From NCBI RefSeq assembly GCF_004193775.1, contig NC_041020.1, forward strand, positions 12,204,698 to 12,268,697: a DNA stretch of 64,000 nt, in the 5' to 3' direction. The translations under genes were made by a program, and so were the position numbers. This document shows, piece after piece, positions 45,061-57,378 of the stretch. The notes under the pieces are model-generated. The model was given only the letters and a program-made list of their open reading frames with translations. It searched no databases and was not told the origin of the DNA. Position 1 is the stretch's first letter. Every line of letters begins with the position of its first letter. The stretch comes from Glycine soja. Lineage: Eukaryota > Streptophyta > Magnoliopsida > Fabales > Fabaceae.

Positions 45061-46083
45061 AACAGACTCTCATCTTTTTTTCAGTTGAAATATGTTAACA
45101 ACCTACACCAAAATGTTTAGGACCAAAAAAATATAATTTCTTTTTTATTTTAATTTATTTATTAAGGATACTACAGTCATTCAATCATTTAGCCTTTTTT
45201 TATAATTAAAGAGCATTTCTTTCTCATCTCTCCCAACAATTCTCTCTCCTATGTTACTACATCTTCAAGTTTCATCCAAAATTTCCAAATTTGTTTGTCT
45301 TCCTCACCTAGTAAACTATTCAAGCTCCATCCACCGTGAGTTCATGACTATCTTTGCAATTCAGCAGCAGAATTTTGCACTCACCATCGAGTATTCTTGC
45401 TTCTTTCATCTATCTATTGTTCTATTCTGCTTCACTTGCACTCTCTCTACTCTCACTGCAGGTTTACCTCCACAACCAGCGGGTCCAATCGCTTGCCATA
45501 ACCATTTTCTGTCACATCGACTTTGCTCAGTTTGTGCAATTTCTGATTCTGAATAGTCAGAAGCTTCTACCCCCTTTTAGTTTTTTTTTTCATATCTCGA
45601 TCCCCTCTTCACGAACTTTTCACCCTGTAACAGTGTGCTCCACCAAAGAGACTCTGAATTTGGGTCCAACACCGCATTAAAAGTCATCGTTGTGACTCAC
45701 AATGCACATTGTGGCGTCAATCTGTGCGTTGATGAGCGGAAATAGAGAATTAACGTTCAAGGACATGGCGAACATGATACTGATGCAGGCAGACCAGACA
45801 GTGAACTTTAAGTTGATGATGGTGCAGCCAATGGCATGTCCATGGTGGCAAGGTGGGAGAAATGGATATGTACGAGAATGTGAGATACAAAGAAGACACA
45901 AAAGGAGCTACGAGAATCGAGTGCGTCATCTCGAAGGAGAGAGAAATAGCATACATGAATTATGGAGAGAGAATTGAGATTTTATTTTAATTAAATGTAT
46001 AAAATTTCTTTAATACCCTAAAATAAATAATTTACATTAAAAAAATAGATTTTTTGTCCTAAATATTTTTGTGTACATTACTA

Positions 46084-46965
<882 letters not shown>

Positions 46966-48567
46966 CTAACTCATCTATTTGTTTTAATTTGGATAAATTA
47001 CTTTTTAAATTAGTTCATGTTTTTGTTCAACTTAGTCCCTTAATTTTAAACATTTTATCAATATTGTCCTTTTCATCTAACTATTTGCAACACTGTTAAC
47101 TAACATAAAATGTGAAAGTAACATGTGTCCAATTTAGCCTAAGTCACTGTAATGCCCTGAAATTTTGCTAACTATAAATCTATCTATAATTCTATTTATC
47201 ATATTATTTGATTATATGATTGACTTGGATGAGTAAAGGTATGGTGTACATTAGTCGTGTGTGATTTAATTGATGTGGATGTTGAGTTATGTGGAATTTG
47301 ATTGCCCTAAGTTGAAATTATGAGATTTTAAATTTTACCTAAATCTATTCCGGTAAACCATGATTTTGGATTCATTAACCGTTGGATCATCTTCAAATTT
47401 TGACTGCAAGTTCCTACCACATATCCCCACAGTTTGAGCGTTGGGATTTGTAAACTAACAACTTCTTACCTCTCGCTTAGTGCGAGAAGTGCACTAACTA
47501 CAATTCCAACTCGAGAGGAAATTGTGTTGAGCGTGAATTGTCATGCTTAGCACAAGAGGAATTGCACTCAACGTGAATTGTCACGCTCAACGCAAATCCA
47601 AACCTGAGAGGAATTGTGCTAAGCCTGAAAAGTCACACTTAGTGCCAAAAGTGGACTCCTGCTTATCGAGACGAGCTCGATAAACGAGATTTGTAGATTA
47701 TAAATACGTTCTTCAGCGTGAAAAATGTCCACACCAACCACAACCACCAAAACCCTAACACCTTCTTCTCCACCACCCACAACCACCGGCGACCACCACG
47801 AGCCACTGTTTCTTGTCACCAAACCACCACACCGAGAGAAGCATTTTAATTGGAGCAGAATCCTCAGAATCCACCTCAAGGATTCGGTGGAGAACAATAC
47901 CTCAATCCTTTCTTTCGTAGCTTCTCTGAGGTAATCTTGACTTCTAAGCCTTTCTCCTTGTTAGTTTGAGCTTCTCTTGTGTTTTGGGTAATGTAATAGA
48001 GTATTTTTACACTTCCATTGAAAAACCCTTGAAAATGAGACGCTTTAAAAGTTATCTTTTTATAAAATTGATGTTATTTTTGTGATCTTCGTTGAACACA
48101 AGTCACATTGGCGTGATCAAAATTTCAAAATGATGGTCTCCTTTTAGTAGAATCTGAAACACTCCTTAGTCCTTTATGTTTTGATAGGGGTAATTGACCC
48201 CGAATGTTGTTATTAATCTTGTTTTTGAAATCTATACTAAATTTCCTTTGATTTTGGTATATAGAATCTTGCATTTGGACTGACGAACATGAACAAGAGA
48301 AGACTCTGAGCGACGCAAAGGGGAACTGATGGAGAGCTCACGATAGATGAGGGGAGATTATTTTGGTTTTCTGCTTTGATACTGTAGTTTGAGTCAGGGA
48401 ACCTAACTATGGGGATGTATGTTTGTCCCTGTTGCATGCTGGTTTTCAAGAAAAACAATATTTTTGACTAATGTGATGTGATATGTCTGTTATTGATAAA
48501 TGATATTATTGTTTTTATTAGACTTGTGTTGTCTGAAGGACTGGGGAGTGTCAATCTCAAGCATGAA
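46966..48567. mobile_element. Possible LTR remnant interrupted by the gypsy element
   Basis: From TGTAATGCCCTGAAATTTTG (about 47151) the sequence looks like a soybean-type gypsy LTR. It has GTCACGCTCAACGC/CTTAGCGC-type direct and inverted short repeats at 47500-47660, then a CACC-rich leader-like segment at 47713-47850. No end is recognisable before the gypsy LTR begins at 48568. The assignment rests on style only. Confidence 0.3.
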
Positions 48568-50232
48568 TGTCGCAACCTACCCTTCGGCGGGGGGGCGACG
48601 CGAGACTCGCGGGATGCGTGCTCCACGAAAGGAATACGCGCGGAGTCGCCACCAACGTTTATTTGAGGAAAACGTCGGAAAAACCAGAAAAGACGCGATC
48701 TACGAACTTTTAAGTGAAAGGTTCGGGAGTTGTATTTACGCACGGGGAAGGTATTAGCACCCCACACGTCCGTCCCAAGGGACGGCAGCCTTTAATCGAA
48801 TGTGCAAACATGACCTTGATTTTTTATGTTCCCTTTTAAGTCCTTATATCCTTTATACCCTTTTTATATTTTTCTCTTTTTGTGGTCGACAAGGGTGTTT
48901 CCCTTTGCTCCTACGTATTCCTCAATTGCGATGAGGAAATCAGACCTACGTAGTTCTTTCTTATCAAGTGATTCTTTTTTACTTAAGAGGTGATCATTTT
49001 AAGGCGTTGGACCTTGAAAATGATCCATTTTACTTAGAGAGAAATTGAAATGACAAACTTCAAAAACCTATTTTTGTGGACGAGCTTGACTAGGCGAGTT
49101 GATTTTAGCCTTAGTTTCACCTTAGTTATTAGTCAATTCAATTAAGAATGAGAAATCCCAAAGAAAAAATGTCCGATTGATTTTCCGCTTTATTTTGCTA
49201 AAAGATGTTTTTTGATTATTATATTATTTTTTACCTCTTTTTTGATTTCCAACGTGGTTACGGCACGACCGAACGGTCGGAATTTATTTTAACCGAAGTT
49301 AACGGATAATACAATTCAAACCTTCGGTGGAAATTGATTTTATTTTTAAGTTAAGCGAGAAATTACTTAAGTAAAATGGCTTAAGCACGTCAACAGGGGG
49401 TATAAAAAGTAAACAAAACGAGAATAAAAATGCACGAAACACAATGTGGACCACTACGGGTACATAGAATGAATCGAAAAGCTTGGTTCGAGGTACTTAC
49501 CCGTTGAAGATCGAAGAACGATGAAGAACGAATGAAGAACGTCGAAGAACGGTTGAAACCTTTGCGAAATTCCTCACGGAAAACGTTACGAAAACGTTTC
49601 GGAATCGCCTCGGCTTAGATTTTCTTCACGGAAACAATTTTTCCAAGCAAATTCGAAAGAGAGAGAAGTGCCAAAGGGGCTGAACTCTTTTCTTCTTCAC
49701 TTCCTCCCCTATTTATAGCAAAATAGGGGAGGTGGTTGCCGCCCAGCTCACCCAAGCGAGCTCAGCTCGCCCAGGCGAGCCAGGTTGCTTCCTCCAGAAG
49801 CAACAGCCTTCTGGAGGAATATTCTGGAGGGCCCAAGTGGGCCTGGGTGCTATTTGCACCCCCATTTTTACTAAGTACACCCCCTCTGCTTTTTTTTGGT
49901 GATTCCTTTTCGTAAAGCTACGGAAACTTACGAATTTCGTAACGATACTTGTTTTCTTTCCGTAATGTTACGGAACCTTGCGGATTACATAATCATCCCC
50001 TTTTTGACTTACGGAATGTTACGGAACCTCACTTAATTATGCAACGATGCTTCCATTTGATTTCCGGTGTGTCACGGAAACTTACGGATTGTGCATCAAT
50101 ATTTTTTTGGTTTTCCGGCATGTCCTGGAATTTCACAAATTGCCTAATGATGGGTGCCAAGCACCTCGCAAGGACCAAAGAAAGGTCGCATGTCATCAAG
50201 CAAAGGTCCCCGGACGAAATTAGGGTATGACA
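48568..50232 (-). repeat. 3' LTR of the gypsy element
   Basis: 1665 bp from TGTCGCAACCTACC to TTAGGGTATGACA on the plus strand. Read on the minus strand it starts TGTCATACCCTAATTTCG and ends GGGTAGGTTGCGACA. The outer flank is ATGAA; the partner duplication is outside the window. A TATA box lies at 49709-49718. A block reading GCTCCTACGTAT...AGACCTACGTAGTTCT at about 48907-48958 recurs in the internal repeats at about 51973 and 52224. Confidence 0.85.
49709..49718 (-). promoter_or_regulatory. TATA box in gypsy LTR
   Basis: CTATAAATAG on the minus strand sits in a CCCCTATTTTGCTATAAATA context. It is the most probable promoter core of the LTR. Confidence 0.6.
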
Positions 50233-50250
50233 GTTGCCCCTCTTTACTTG
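50233..50250 (-). promoter_or_regulatory. Polypurine tract of gypsy element
   Basis: AAGTAAAGAGGGGCAAC on the minus strand abuts the LTR start TGTCATACCC. Confidence 0.85.
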
Positions 50251-50367
50251 TCATTTATTGGAGATAAAAGGAAAGTAAAGATAAGACACTAATTTCGTTC
50301 CTCTCGATTCGACGAGAGTCGCGGGTGACCATAAAATCTCCACATGCAAATGACTTGTTGTTCCAAG

Positions 50368-50865
50368 AATTTCACAAATTGCCTAATGATGGGTGCCAAG
50401 CACCTCACAAGGACCAAAGAAAGGTCGCATGTCATCAAGCAAAGGTCCCCGGACGAAAATTAGGGTATGACACTAATTTCGCTCCTCTCGGTTGACGAGA
50501 GTCGCGGGTGACCATGACTTGTCGTTCCCGGAATTTCACAAATTGCCTAATGATGGGTGCCAAGCACCTCACAAGGACCAAAGAAAGGTCGCATGTCATC
50601 AAGCAAAGGTCCCCGGACGAAAATTAGGGTATGACACTAATTTCGCTCCTCTCGGTTGACGAGAGTCGCGGGTGACCATGACTTGTCGTTCCCGGAATTT
50701 CACAAATTGCCTAATGATGGGTGCCAAGCACCTCACAAGGACCAAAGAAAGGTCGCATGTAATCAAGCAAAGGTCCCCGGACGAAAATTAGTGTATGACA
50801 CTATTTTCGCTCCTCTCGGTTGACGAGAGTCACGGGTGACCATAAAATTTCCGCATGTAAATGAC
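50368..50865. repeat. 164-bp tandem repeat containing LTR-end sequence
   Basis: The phrase AATTTCACAAATTGCC recurs at 50129 (inside the LTR), 50368, 50532 and 50696, giving an exact 164-bp period for the last three. Each unit contains about the last 104 bp of the LTR up to GGGTATGACA, followed by ACTAATTTCGCTCCTCTCGG and the start of the next unit. The polypurine tract itself is not repeated; only the true LTR border has it. Confidence 0.9.
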
Positions 50866-50969
50866 TTGCTGTTCCCGGAGGAACAAAAGGTGCAGAAGAC
50901 TATGTCAGTCTCTACGTGCTATCAAGCGTTCTGTCTTACAGATAGCAAAAGAATGTTTATACGGATAAC

Positions 50970-51910
50970 CACTAGGGTATTTCCGCGTATCATCGGGCCC
51001 ACCGCCTCTGGATGACACAAGGGTGCAGAATGACCAAATTTTGTCTCTGCTTGTCACCGGGCCCGCCGCCTCTGGATGACAAAAGGGTGCGGATAACCGT
51101 AAGGTATCTCCGCGTATCATCGGGCCCGCCGCCTCTGGATGACACAAGGGTGCAGAATGACCAAATTTTGTCTCTGCTTGTCATCGGGCCCGCCTCCTCT
51201 GGATGACAAAAGGGTGCGGATAACCGTAAGGTATCTCCACGTATCATCGGGCCCGCCGCCTCTGGATGACACAAGGGTGCAGATAACCGTAAGGTATCTG
51301 CTTGTCATCGGGCCCGCCGCCTCTGGATGACACAAGGGTGCGGATAACCGCAAGGTATCTCCGCGTATCATCGGGCCCGCCGCCTCTGGATGACACAAGG
51401 GTGCAGAATGACCAAATTTTGTCTCTGCTTGTCATCGGGCCCGCCGCCTCTGGATGACAAAAGGGTGCGGATAACCGTAAGGTATCTCCGCGTATCATCG
51501 GACCCGTCACCTCTGGATGACACAAGGGTGCAGATAACCGTAAGGTATCTGCTTGTCATCGGGCCCGCCGCCTCTGGATGACAAAAGGGTGCGGATAACC
51601 GTAAGGTATCTCCGCGTATCATCGGGCCCGCCGCCTCTGGATGACACAAGGGTGCAGAATGACCAAATTTTGTCTCTGCTTGTCATCGGGCCTGCCGCCT
51701 CTGGATGACAAAAGGGTGCGGATAACCGTAAGGTATCTCCGCGTATCATCGGGCCCGCCGCCTCTGGATGACACAAGGGTGCAGATAACCGTAAGGTATC
51801 TGCATGTCATCGGGCCCGCCGCCTCTGGATGACAAAAGGGTGCGGATAACCGTAAGGTATCTCCGCGTGTCATCGGGCCCGCCGCCTCTGGATGACACAA
51901 GGGTGCTTGT
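50970..51910. repeat. 62-64-bp tandem repeat array in higher-order pairs
   Basis: About 15 units share TCATCGGGCCCGCCGCCTCT followed by GGATGACA(A/C)AAGGGTGC. Spacers alternate between a GGATAACCGTAAGGTATCTC type and an AATGACCAAATTTTGTCTCT type, so pairs give a period of about 124-127 bp. Many overlapping open frames on both strands are by-products of the repeat length. Confidence 0.9.
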
Positions 51911-52940
51911 CACATGACCTCAGGGTCAGTATGACAAGGATTATGGGGCGGCCGACAAAAGCAAGGCTCCTGCTCCTACGTATCCTCCAATGAGGAACTC
52001 AGACCTACGTAGTTCTAGATAACTTGTGAGACTTGAGAAAGTCTCCACTAGAAGATGCTGACATCTCCGGAAAGGGCGCAGATGACCACATTGGCCTCTG
52101 CTCATCAATCACACTTGGGGTCACTGAATGATGAGGTGCGGATAACCGTAAGGTATCTCCGCGAGCTACCAGCTCTTGGATCATGGTAACCAAAAGCGGT
52201 GCGGTTGACAAAAGCGAGGCTCTTGCTCCTACGTATCCTCCAATGAGGAACTCAGACCTACGTAGTTCTGGATGACACTTGTGAGACTTGAAAAAGTCTC
52301 AGTGTTTTCTTCGCTAAAATGCAAACATGCTAAGTAAAGAGATAAATATTCCAACTGATTAGAGCAGCATACGCCTTTTTTGAGTGAAAAACAATGCGTT
52401 TACCGGGGAAGGAGAGTCTGCTGATGAAATCCCCCATAACCTTAACTGAGATTTTGGATGTTAGCATTTCGTTTCTAAATGAACATTTAGAGGAAACACT
52501 GGGTCCGACAAAAATAGAAGAAAATCACTCAAAGTGTATCAATCTCGCACAGGTAAGTGTTTCATCCTAATTCCGAACCATAGATATGTCATGACTTGAC
52601 TTTGCAAATTATTTCCTATCAAATAAAAAATTACATGCGTGATCATGGATCAATAGGACTTCCCTTGGGAATGGGTTTTTTTGGTGGGTTTTTCGGCTTT
52701 TGTGTGTTTTTGGCTTTTGATTTTTTGTTTTGGTTTTGCGCAAGGCGAACAAGTCACCGACGCACAGGATTTTGGTTGGTAATCAAAGGGAGAAGACCAC
52801 TTTAGGTCATGGTTTCCTTTTCTTTCTTTTGTTCATTTGGTGACAATTCTGTATTGTTCAGATATTGTCTGGTCAAAAGACCTTTCTGCACATTTCTTCT
52901 AGTTTCTTTGATCAAGAACTTTCTTTCCTTCCTTTTTTTA
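51911..52940. other. Non-coding 3' region of the gypsy element
   Basis: Two copies of GCTCCTACGTATCCTCCAAT followed by GAGGAACTCAGACCTACGTAG lie at about 51973 and 52224, and LTR position 48907 has a relative. The rest shows no gene. Confidence 0.6.
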
Positions 52941-53115
52941 CTTTCTCCCATTCTTTGGTTGGGAATTTTCTTTCTTTTCTTTTTGCTTTCTCCCACTCTT
53001 TGATTGGGAATTTCCTTTCTTTTCTTTTTGCTTTCTCCCACTCTTTGATTGGGAATTTCCTTTCTTTTCTTTTTGCTTTCTCTTTGATTGGAAATTTTCC
53101 TTCTTTCCTTTTTTG
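52941..53115. repeat. 45-bp pyrimidine-rich tandem repeat
   Basis: CTTTCTCCCA begins units at 52941, 52986 and 53031, an exact 45-bp period, with a degraded fourth. Each unit contains TTTG(A/G)TTGGGAATTT. Lys/Glu or Phe/Ser frames over it are artefacts. Confidence 0.9.
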
Positions 53116-54006
53116 CTTCCGAGGGTAAGGATTATAGTGAGTCATGATTTTGGCTCAAGGTTTGTAGAATGGCTAGACATGATACATGTCGGGGTTTGGT
53201 TTGGCTCAAGGATAAAAGGGGTGCCCCACATTATTTCCATGACACCAATGCAAAAATGATGATTTGGAAACTTTATGCAAAACTGGTCATGCATGCACCT
53301 ATGCGGACACTCAAGTGTCAAATTTTTATGGTCATGTGATGCTAGGGCTCAGGATTCATTTCCTCTAGTTTAGTCAACCCAATGTTTCCAAAATATGTTC
53401 TTTTATCCATTTGTGCATTCATCCAAGTCCATTTCGGGCGTCCGGGAAAATTTCACAGCATTCACCCTTCAGGTGTACACACATTTTTTTCCCCCAAAAA
53501 CTAGCTATGATCAGCGAATTTTTCTTCAAAGAAAAGTTGGAAGTCATCTCTTTTCAAAAGCATGTTGGTTTTTCAGCTAGATAACTTATTTTTCTTTTTT
53601 CTCTCTTTTTTTTCTTCTTTTTTTTTATTTGTTTATTTCTTTTTCTTGTTTGTTTTCTTCTTTTCCCTTTTGTTCTCTTTTTTTCCTTTTTGTTCTCTTT
53701 TCCATTTCACTCATTCCATTTTTTTCTTTTCTATTTTTATTTTTATCATGATTTTTGTTTATTTTACATATATATTTTTTGGACGATGTTCCTAAACGAA
53801 GAACTCTACACGGTTCCAGAATTTCAAACACCATCGATAGTAATGATATATAAACACTAACGCAACAATCTAAAAAAATGTATGCGCTGTACAAATGACA
53901 ATCGAAACAACAAAAACAAACATTAGTCTCTCAAGTCAAAACAATAACATAGAATAAAAATGACAAAAGAAATATGAAAGAAAACATGAATCCGGGGATC
54001 TCCCAG
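53116..54006. other. T-rich non-coding spacer of the gypsy element
   Basis: A strongly T-rich stretch lies at 53580-53780. I see no coding signal. Confidence 0.6.
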
Positions 54007-55272
54007 TCACGTATCTCCACTCCCTCCCAAGAAGTCAAGCAAATCGGCCATCTCCTCGTCCTCGTGGGCCTCTTCTCCATCGCCGGAAGCTTCTGGGGGT
54101 GCCTCTCCTGCTTGGGCCTCGGGCCAATCTCCGGGCCATGCAACCTCTGCCCTGAACTGGTCTGGAGTAGGGCATGAAAAAGAAGCGAAGCCCTGGCTCT
54201 GCATGCTAAGGCTCATCTGGTACAGACAATCATGGGTCTGTACATGTGCTCGGTGGTTGGCCGCCTGCTGGCGAACCAAATGCCGTAAATACTGCTCCAT
54301 GTCAAATGCCCCAGCCTGGCCAGCCTGATGAGGTGGTGGTGGCGCGCCTGCGGCTTGTGGAGCATCACCCTGAGCCTGTCTCTGGGTACAGTACTTCTCA
54401 ATAAAAGCCCGGGTGATGGGCGGCCGAATCACCTTGGTAGGTGCAACGGGGACTCCGAACGACTGGCAGAGTCCTGTGATCAGTGCGGGAAATCCCAGGG
54501 CCCTGTTGGACTTATCTGGGTCCAAAGGGTGCCTAGTAGGCGCCATACCTGCAAAAATATAGATGGCATCAGCGATCAACTGAGCCACATGGATGCTCAT
54601 CCGTGTCAGGATGGCGTACACCAGCTGACACTTTGGCATGGGAAGGTCGGAATTATGATCGGTGGGCAGGATGTTGCTGAGGAGCAACGTCATCCATATC
54701 TGGGTCAGGGTGGTCATGTTGGTGCGCATGATTCGCACTCGCCTCCCTGCAGCAGTCCGGGCAAAATCCTGCCCCGGTATACATAGCAGCTGGGCGATGG
54801 CCTCCTCATCGAACCCATCAGACCGGTTCCTCCTCTGGCCATACTCACATTCCTGGCCCTCTTCCAACACCAACGGATATCCCAGGAGCTGGCCGATAGC
54901 GTCGGCATCAAACGGGATCCACTGACCCCTTACCCAGGATCTCATGTCACGCACGCCCTCCTCTGTTGGCCAAGCATTGGCATAAAACTCAAGGACTATT
55001 TCTGGATCGAACTTGGCCATGGGAGTAACCAGTGATGCCCACCGCCGGCGCCCTATTTCCTCCTGGAAATCAGTATACTCGTCGTCCCTGAGTTGGACGC
55101 GTCGCTCCCGGAGAAACGACCATCCCTTGATGGCCTCGAAGCGCTGCTGGTGTACAGCGCTCCTAAAGCGGTGACTGTCATACTCTGGAGCGGAACTAGT
55201 TCCTTCGGCTGCCTTGTCCTTCCTGGACCTCTTTGAGGCAAGCTTCCTCGGGGCCATTTCCTGCGAAGGCAA
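54007..55272 (-). CDS. Extra ORF of Tat-clade element (plant transposon-associated protein)
   Basis: An uninterrupted 421-residue frame lies on the coding strand of the element, between integrase and the 3' LTR. It starts MPSQEMAPRKLASKRSRKDK, a basic, possibly nuclear-targeting start. A globular part follows at about 40-300, with RRRWASLVTPMAKFDPEIVL, FYANAWPTEEG, RGQWIPFDADAIGQLLGYPL and MTTLTQIWMTLLLSNILPTD. The end is rich in Ala, Gln, Asp and Glu (DGEEAHEDEEMADLLDF). It resembles the putative plant transposon protein family found in many gypsy elements (PF20167, from memory). Its function is unknown. That it stays open although gag is broken suggests recent descent from a functional copy. 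Confidence 0.75.
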   Translation of the reverse strand: MPSQEMAPRKLASKRSRKDKAAEGTSSAPEYDSHRFRSAVHQQRFEAIKGWSFLRERRVQLRDDEYTDFQEEIGRRRWASLVTPMAKFDPEIVLEFYANAWPTEEGVRDMRSWVRGQWIPFDADAIGQLLGYPLVLEEGQECEYGQRRNRSDGFDEEAIAQLLCIPGQDFARTAAGRRVRIMRTNMTTLTQIWMTLLLSNILPTDHNSDLPMPKCQLVYAILTRMSIHVAQLIADAIYIFAGMAPTRHPLDPDKSNRALGFPALITGLCQSFGVPVAPTKVIRPPITRAFIEKYCTQRQAQGDAPQAAGAPPPPHQAGQAGAFDMEQYLRHLVRQQAANHRAHVQTHDCLYQMSLSMQSQGFASFSCPTPDQFRAEVAWPGDWPEAQAGEAPPEASGDGEEAHEDEEMADLLDFLGGSGDT

Positions 55273-57378
55273 ACATTTGGAAAGTTAGTTTTACCAGTGG
55301 GACACTACTCTTAAAAAATGGCATACAACCTCCTCCCATAAATACAAACATCAATGTAAATTTAGAGCAAGCTTATGCGCATATTTCCTTATGAACGTTC
55401 ACTTGCACAAGACATTCTATTAACTAAGAAAAATGCACCCATATACAATCAAGGCAGCTTCGTTACCTAGATTATTTACATGTACTTCCAAGGTGTATTT
55501 GTTACTTACATCACACACATTTCTTTTGCTAAATTCACATACATGCATACTCTAAGCACTTTGGCTATCGAAAATTGCATACGTGCACATCCTGGTATTT
55601 CTAATACCTATACATACACAAACTTTATGATAAACCTTGACTATCTACACAATAAGGTGTTACATTTCATGCTTCTTTTTTTCAAGGTTTTTTTTTTTTT
55701 TTTTTTTACTACCTAAAGCCGCATGCAAACTCAAGTATATTTTCTTTTGCTCACTAAAATTGTATTAAAAAAAAGGTATTTTTGTAATGTATTTCATGCA
55801 ACATATTTATAGATTTTTGTGAGACATTTTGATTACCAAAAATCCTATGGACATACATCCAAGTATTTTGCTATCATACCCAAAGTGTAAATTGCCAAAG
55901 GTATTTTGCTACCTATTCTAAACCTACACATTCATGACGAGCAAAATTCCTAACCATCTGGGCATAGGGAAAATATTGTAGCGTGGCCCATAGCTGATTG
56001 CTGGCCAAAAAGGATAACTTTACCCAACATGCACCTCCTCTTGTGTTCTTTTGCATAAAAACTTCGGTTCCTAGGCCTGGGATATATGTGGGGCAATTAC
56101 TATAGCCTTTTTCGGGAATGAATACATGTCCCAAAAAAAAGAAAATATGTACAAACCAAAATGCCCCATGGGTTGTTTCCTTACAAAAGTCACGCGCTAA
56201 TGCCATTGAGGCATTTCACCGAACACTTGGTGGGCGCGCGTTTAGGTAACAATAGCAAGAGAACGGGGACAATGTGGCATGTCCCATTGTTTCAAAATGC
56301 ATTATAGGCCTAGGGCCATCCCATACAAACCCCTAATTCAACCTAATCAAGCAAGAAAACAAACCAAAATTGCCCCATATATTTGAGCACATTCCCACAA
56401 TTTAGAGCACCAAAAGGAGATCAAAATACACCAATGAAAAGCTAGAAAGCTTAGGGATGGAACACTTACTTGTTGGTGATGAACAAAAGCGCAAAACGGA
56501 ATCAAAAAATGCGAAAAAGGATGACCCTAGGGCTGCAAACTCGTCAATCCCGTGGGTATGGCTTTTGAAAGGGGGGAAAAGAAGTTTTTTGAATGCAAAA
56601 ACGTCCCCCCTTTCGTCATTCTTATAATTTGGTGCAGGGGTGGCTCGCCCAAGCGAGCTAACCTGCACATTTTTTTATTTTTTTTTTGAGGGGAACATTA
56701 ACCATGTCCCCTCCCTTCTCATGGATTAGCGTCTTGCCTAACTTGAACTTACTTAGGTTAGAATTAGGCGTTGATTACTTATTTTTACTTTTTAAAACAA
56801 ACAAATAGTAAAAGAAAACTGCAAAATACAAAGGATACGGGGCTGCCTTGCAGCGACATTCTCTGCTTGTTTCGCGCAGAGAAGGGGCAACGATCGGTCG
56901 GTCGTGACCCCATCCCCACTTGCATCCGTCCCTAAGTACCTGCAAGTAATAAACAACCAGGTATGGCCAATCTTGACCGCGTCATTATCTTACCTTGATT
57001 GGTTTCTGCCGTTCATGTTTTGTCTCTACCCCAGAAGGTAGCTCAAGATGATCCTGCCCCTGTTTTACCACAACAATATGCATGCGTATGCGTATGCGTA
57101 TGCATGAATGTTTTCAAACGCAGCAAATTTAGGGAAAGTTAGTTCAGGTTCAATTCTAATTAAGCGCTTGGGGCATCCCATGAACTGAGCGGAAGGGCTC
57201 AGGTGATCACAAATTAACGCAAGGTTTGAAACTAACGTGAGGACTAAAGCCTCAAATCCACGTTCATTTCTTTGAAAGATTGTAACGAGAGATACAACAG
57301 ACAGGAAATCCCTGGGGGAAATCCAGAAAACGCATAAAGATAAAGAACATGTAGCGACATCCTTAATTGCCCCAGCTT
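55273..57378. other. Spacer between integrase and the extra ORF
   Basis: 2.1 kb with a poly-T run near 55690-55706 and a (GCGTAT)n run at about 57084-57103. No supported gene; scattered frames lack any family. Confidence 0.6.

Larger units (their letters stand above)
44480..46080. other. Repeat-rich spacer without recognised genes
   Basis: Two very long (AT)n tracts lie here: 44579-44655 (about 77 bp) and 44974-45057 (about 84 bp). A protein-like plus-strand stretch at 45702-45975 (NRELTFKDMANMILMQADQT, later HKRSYENRVRHLEGERNSI) has ATG and stop but no family I recognise. It could be a decayed gene fragment. Confidence 0.4.

Noticed and set aside
50905..51900. A dozen overlapping open frames of about 60-95 codons on both strands
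   Set aside because: They are translations of the 62-64-bp tandem repeat and change frame with unit length. No protein family is present.
50970..51910. Regular direct repeats reminiscent of a CRISPR array
   Set aside because: The spacers are themselves repeated, the host is a plant and the array sits inside a retrotransposon.
52802..53145. Lys/Glu-rich minus-strand and Phe/Ser-rich plus-strand frames
   Set aside because: They are translations of the 45-bp pyrimidine-rich tandem repeat.
54328..54786. 152-codon plus-strand frame
   Set aside because: It is antisense to the 421-residue ORF and owes its length to GC-rich codon composition there.
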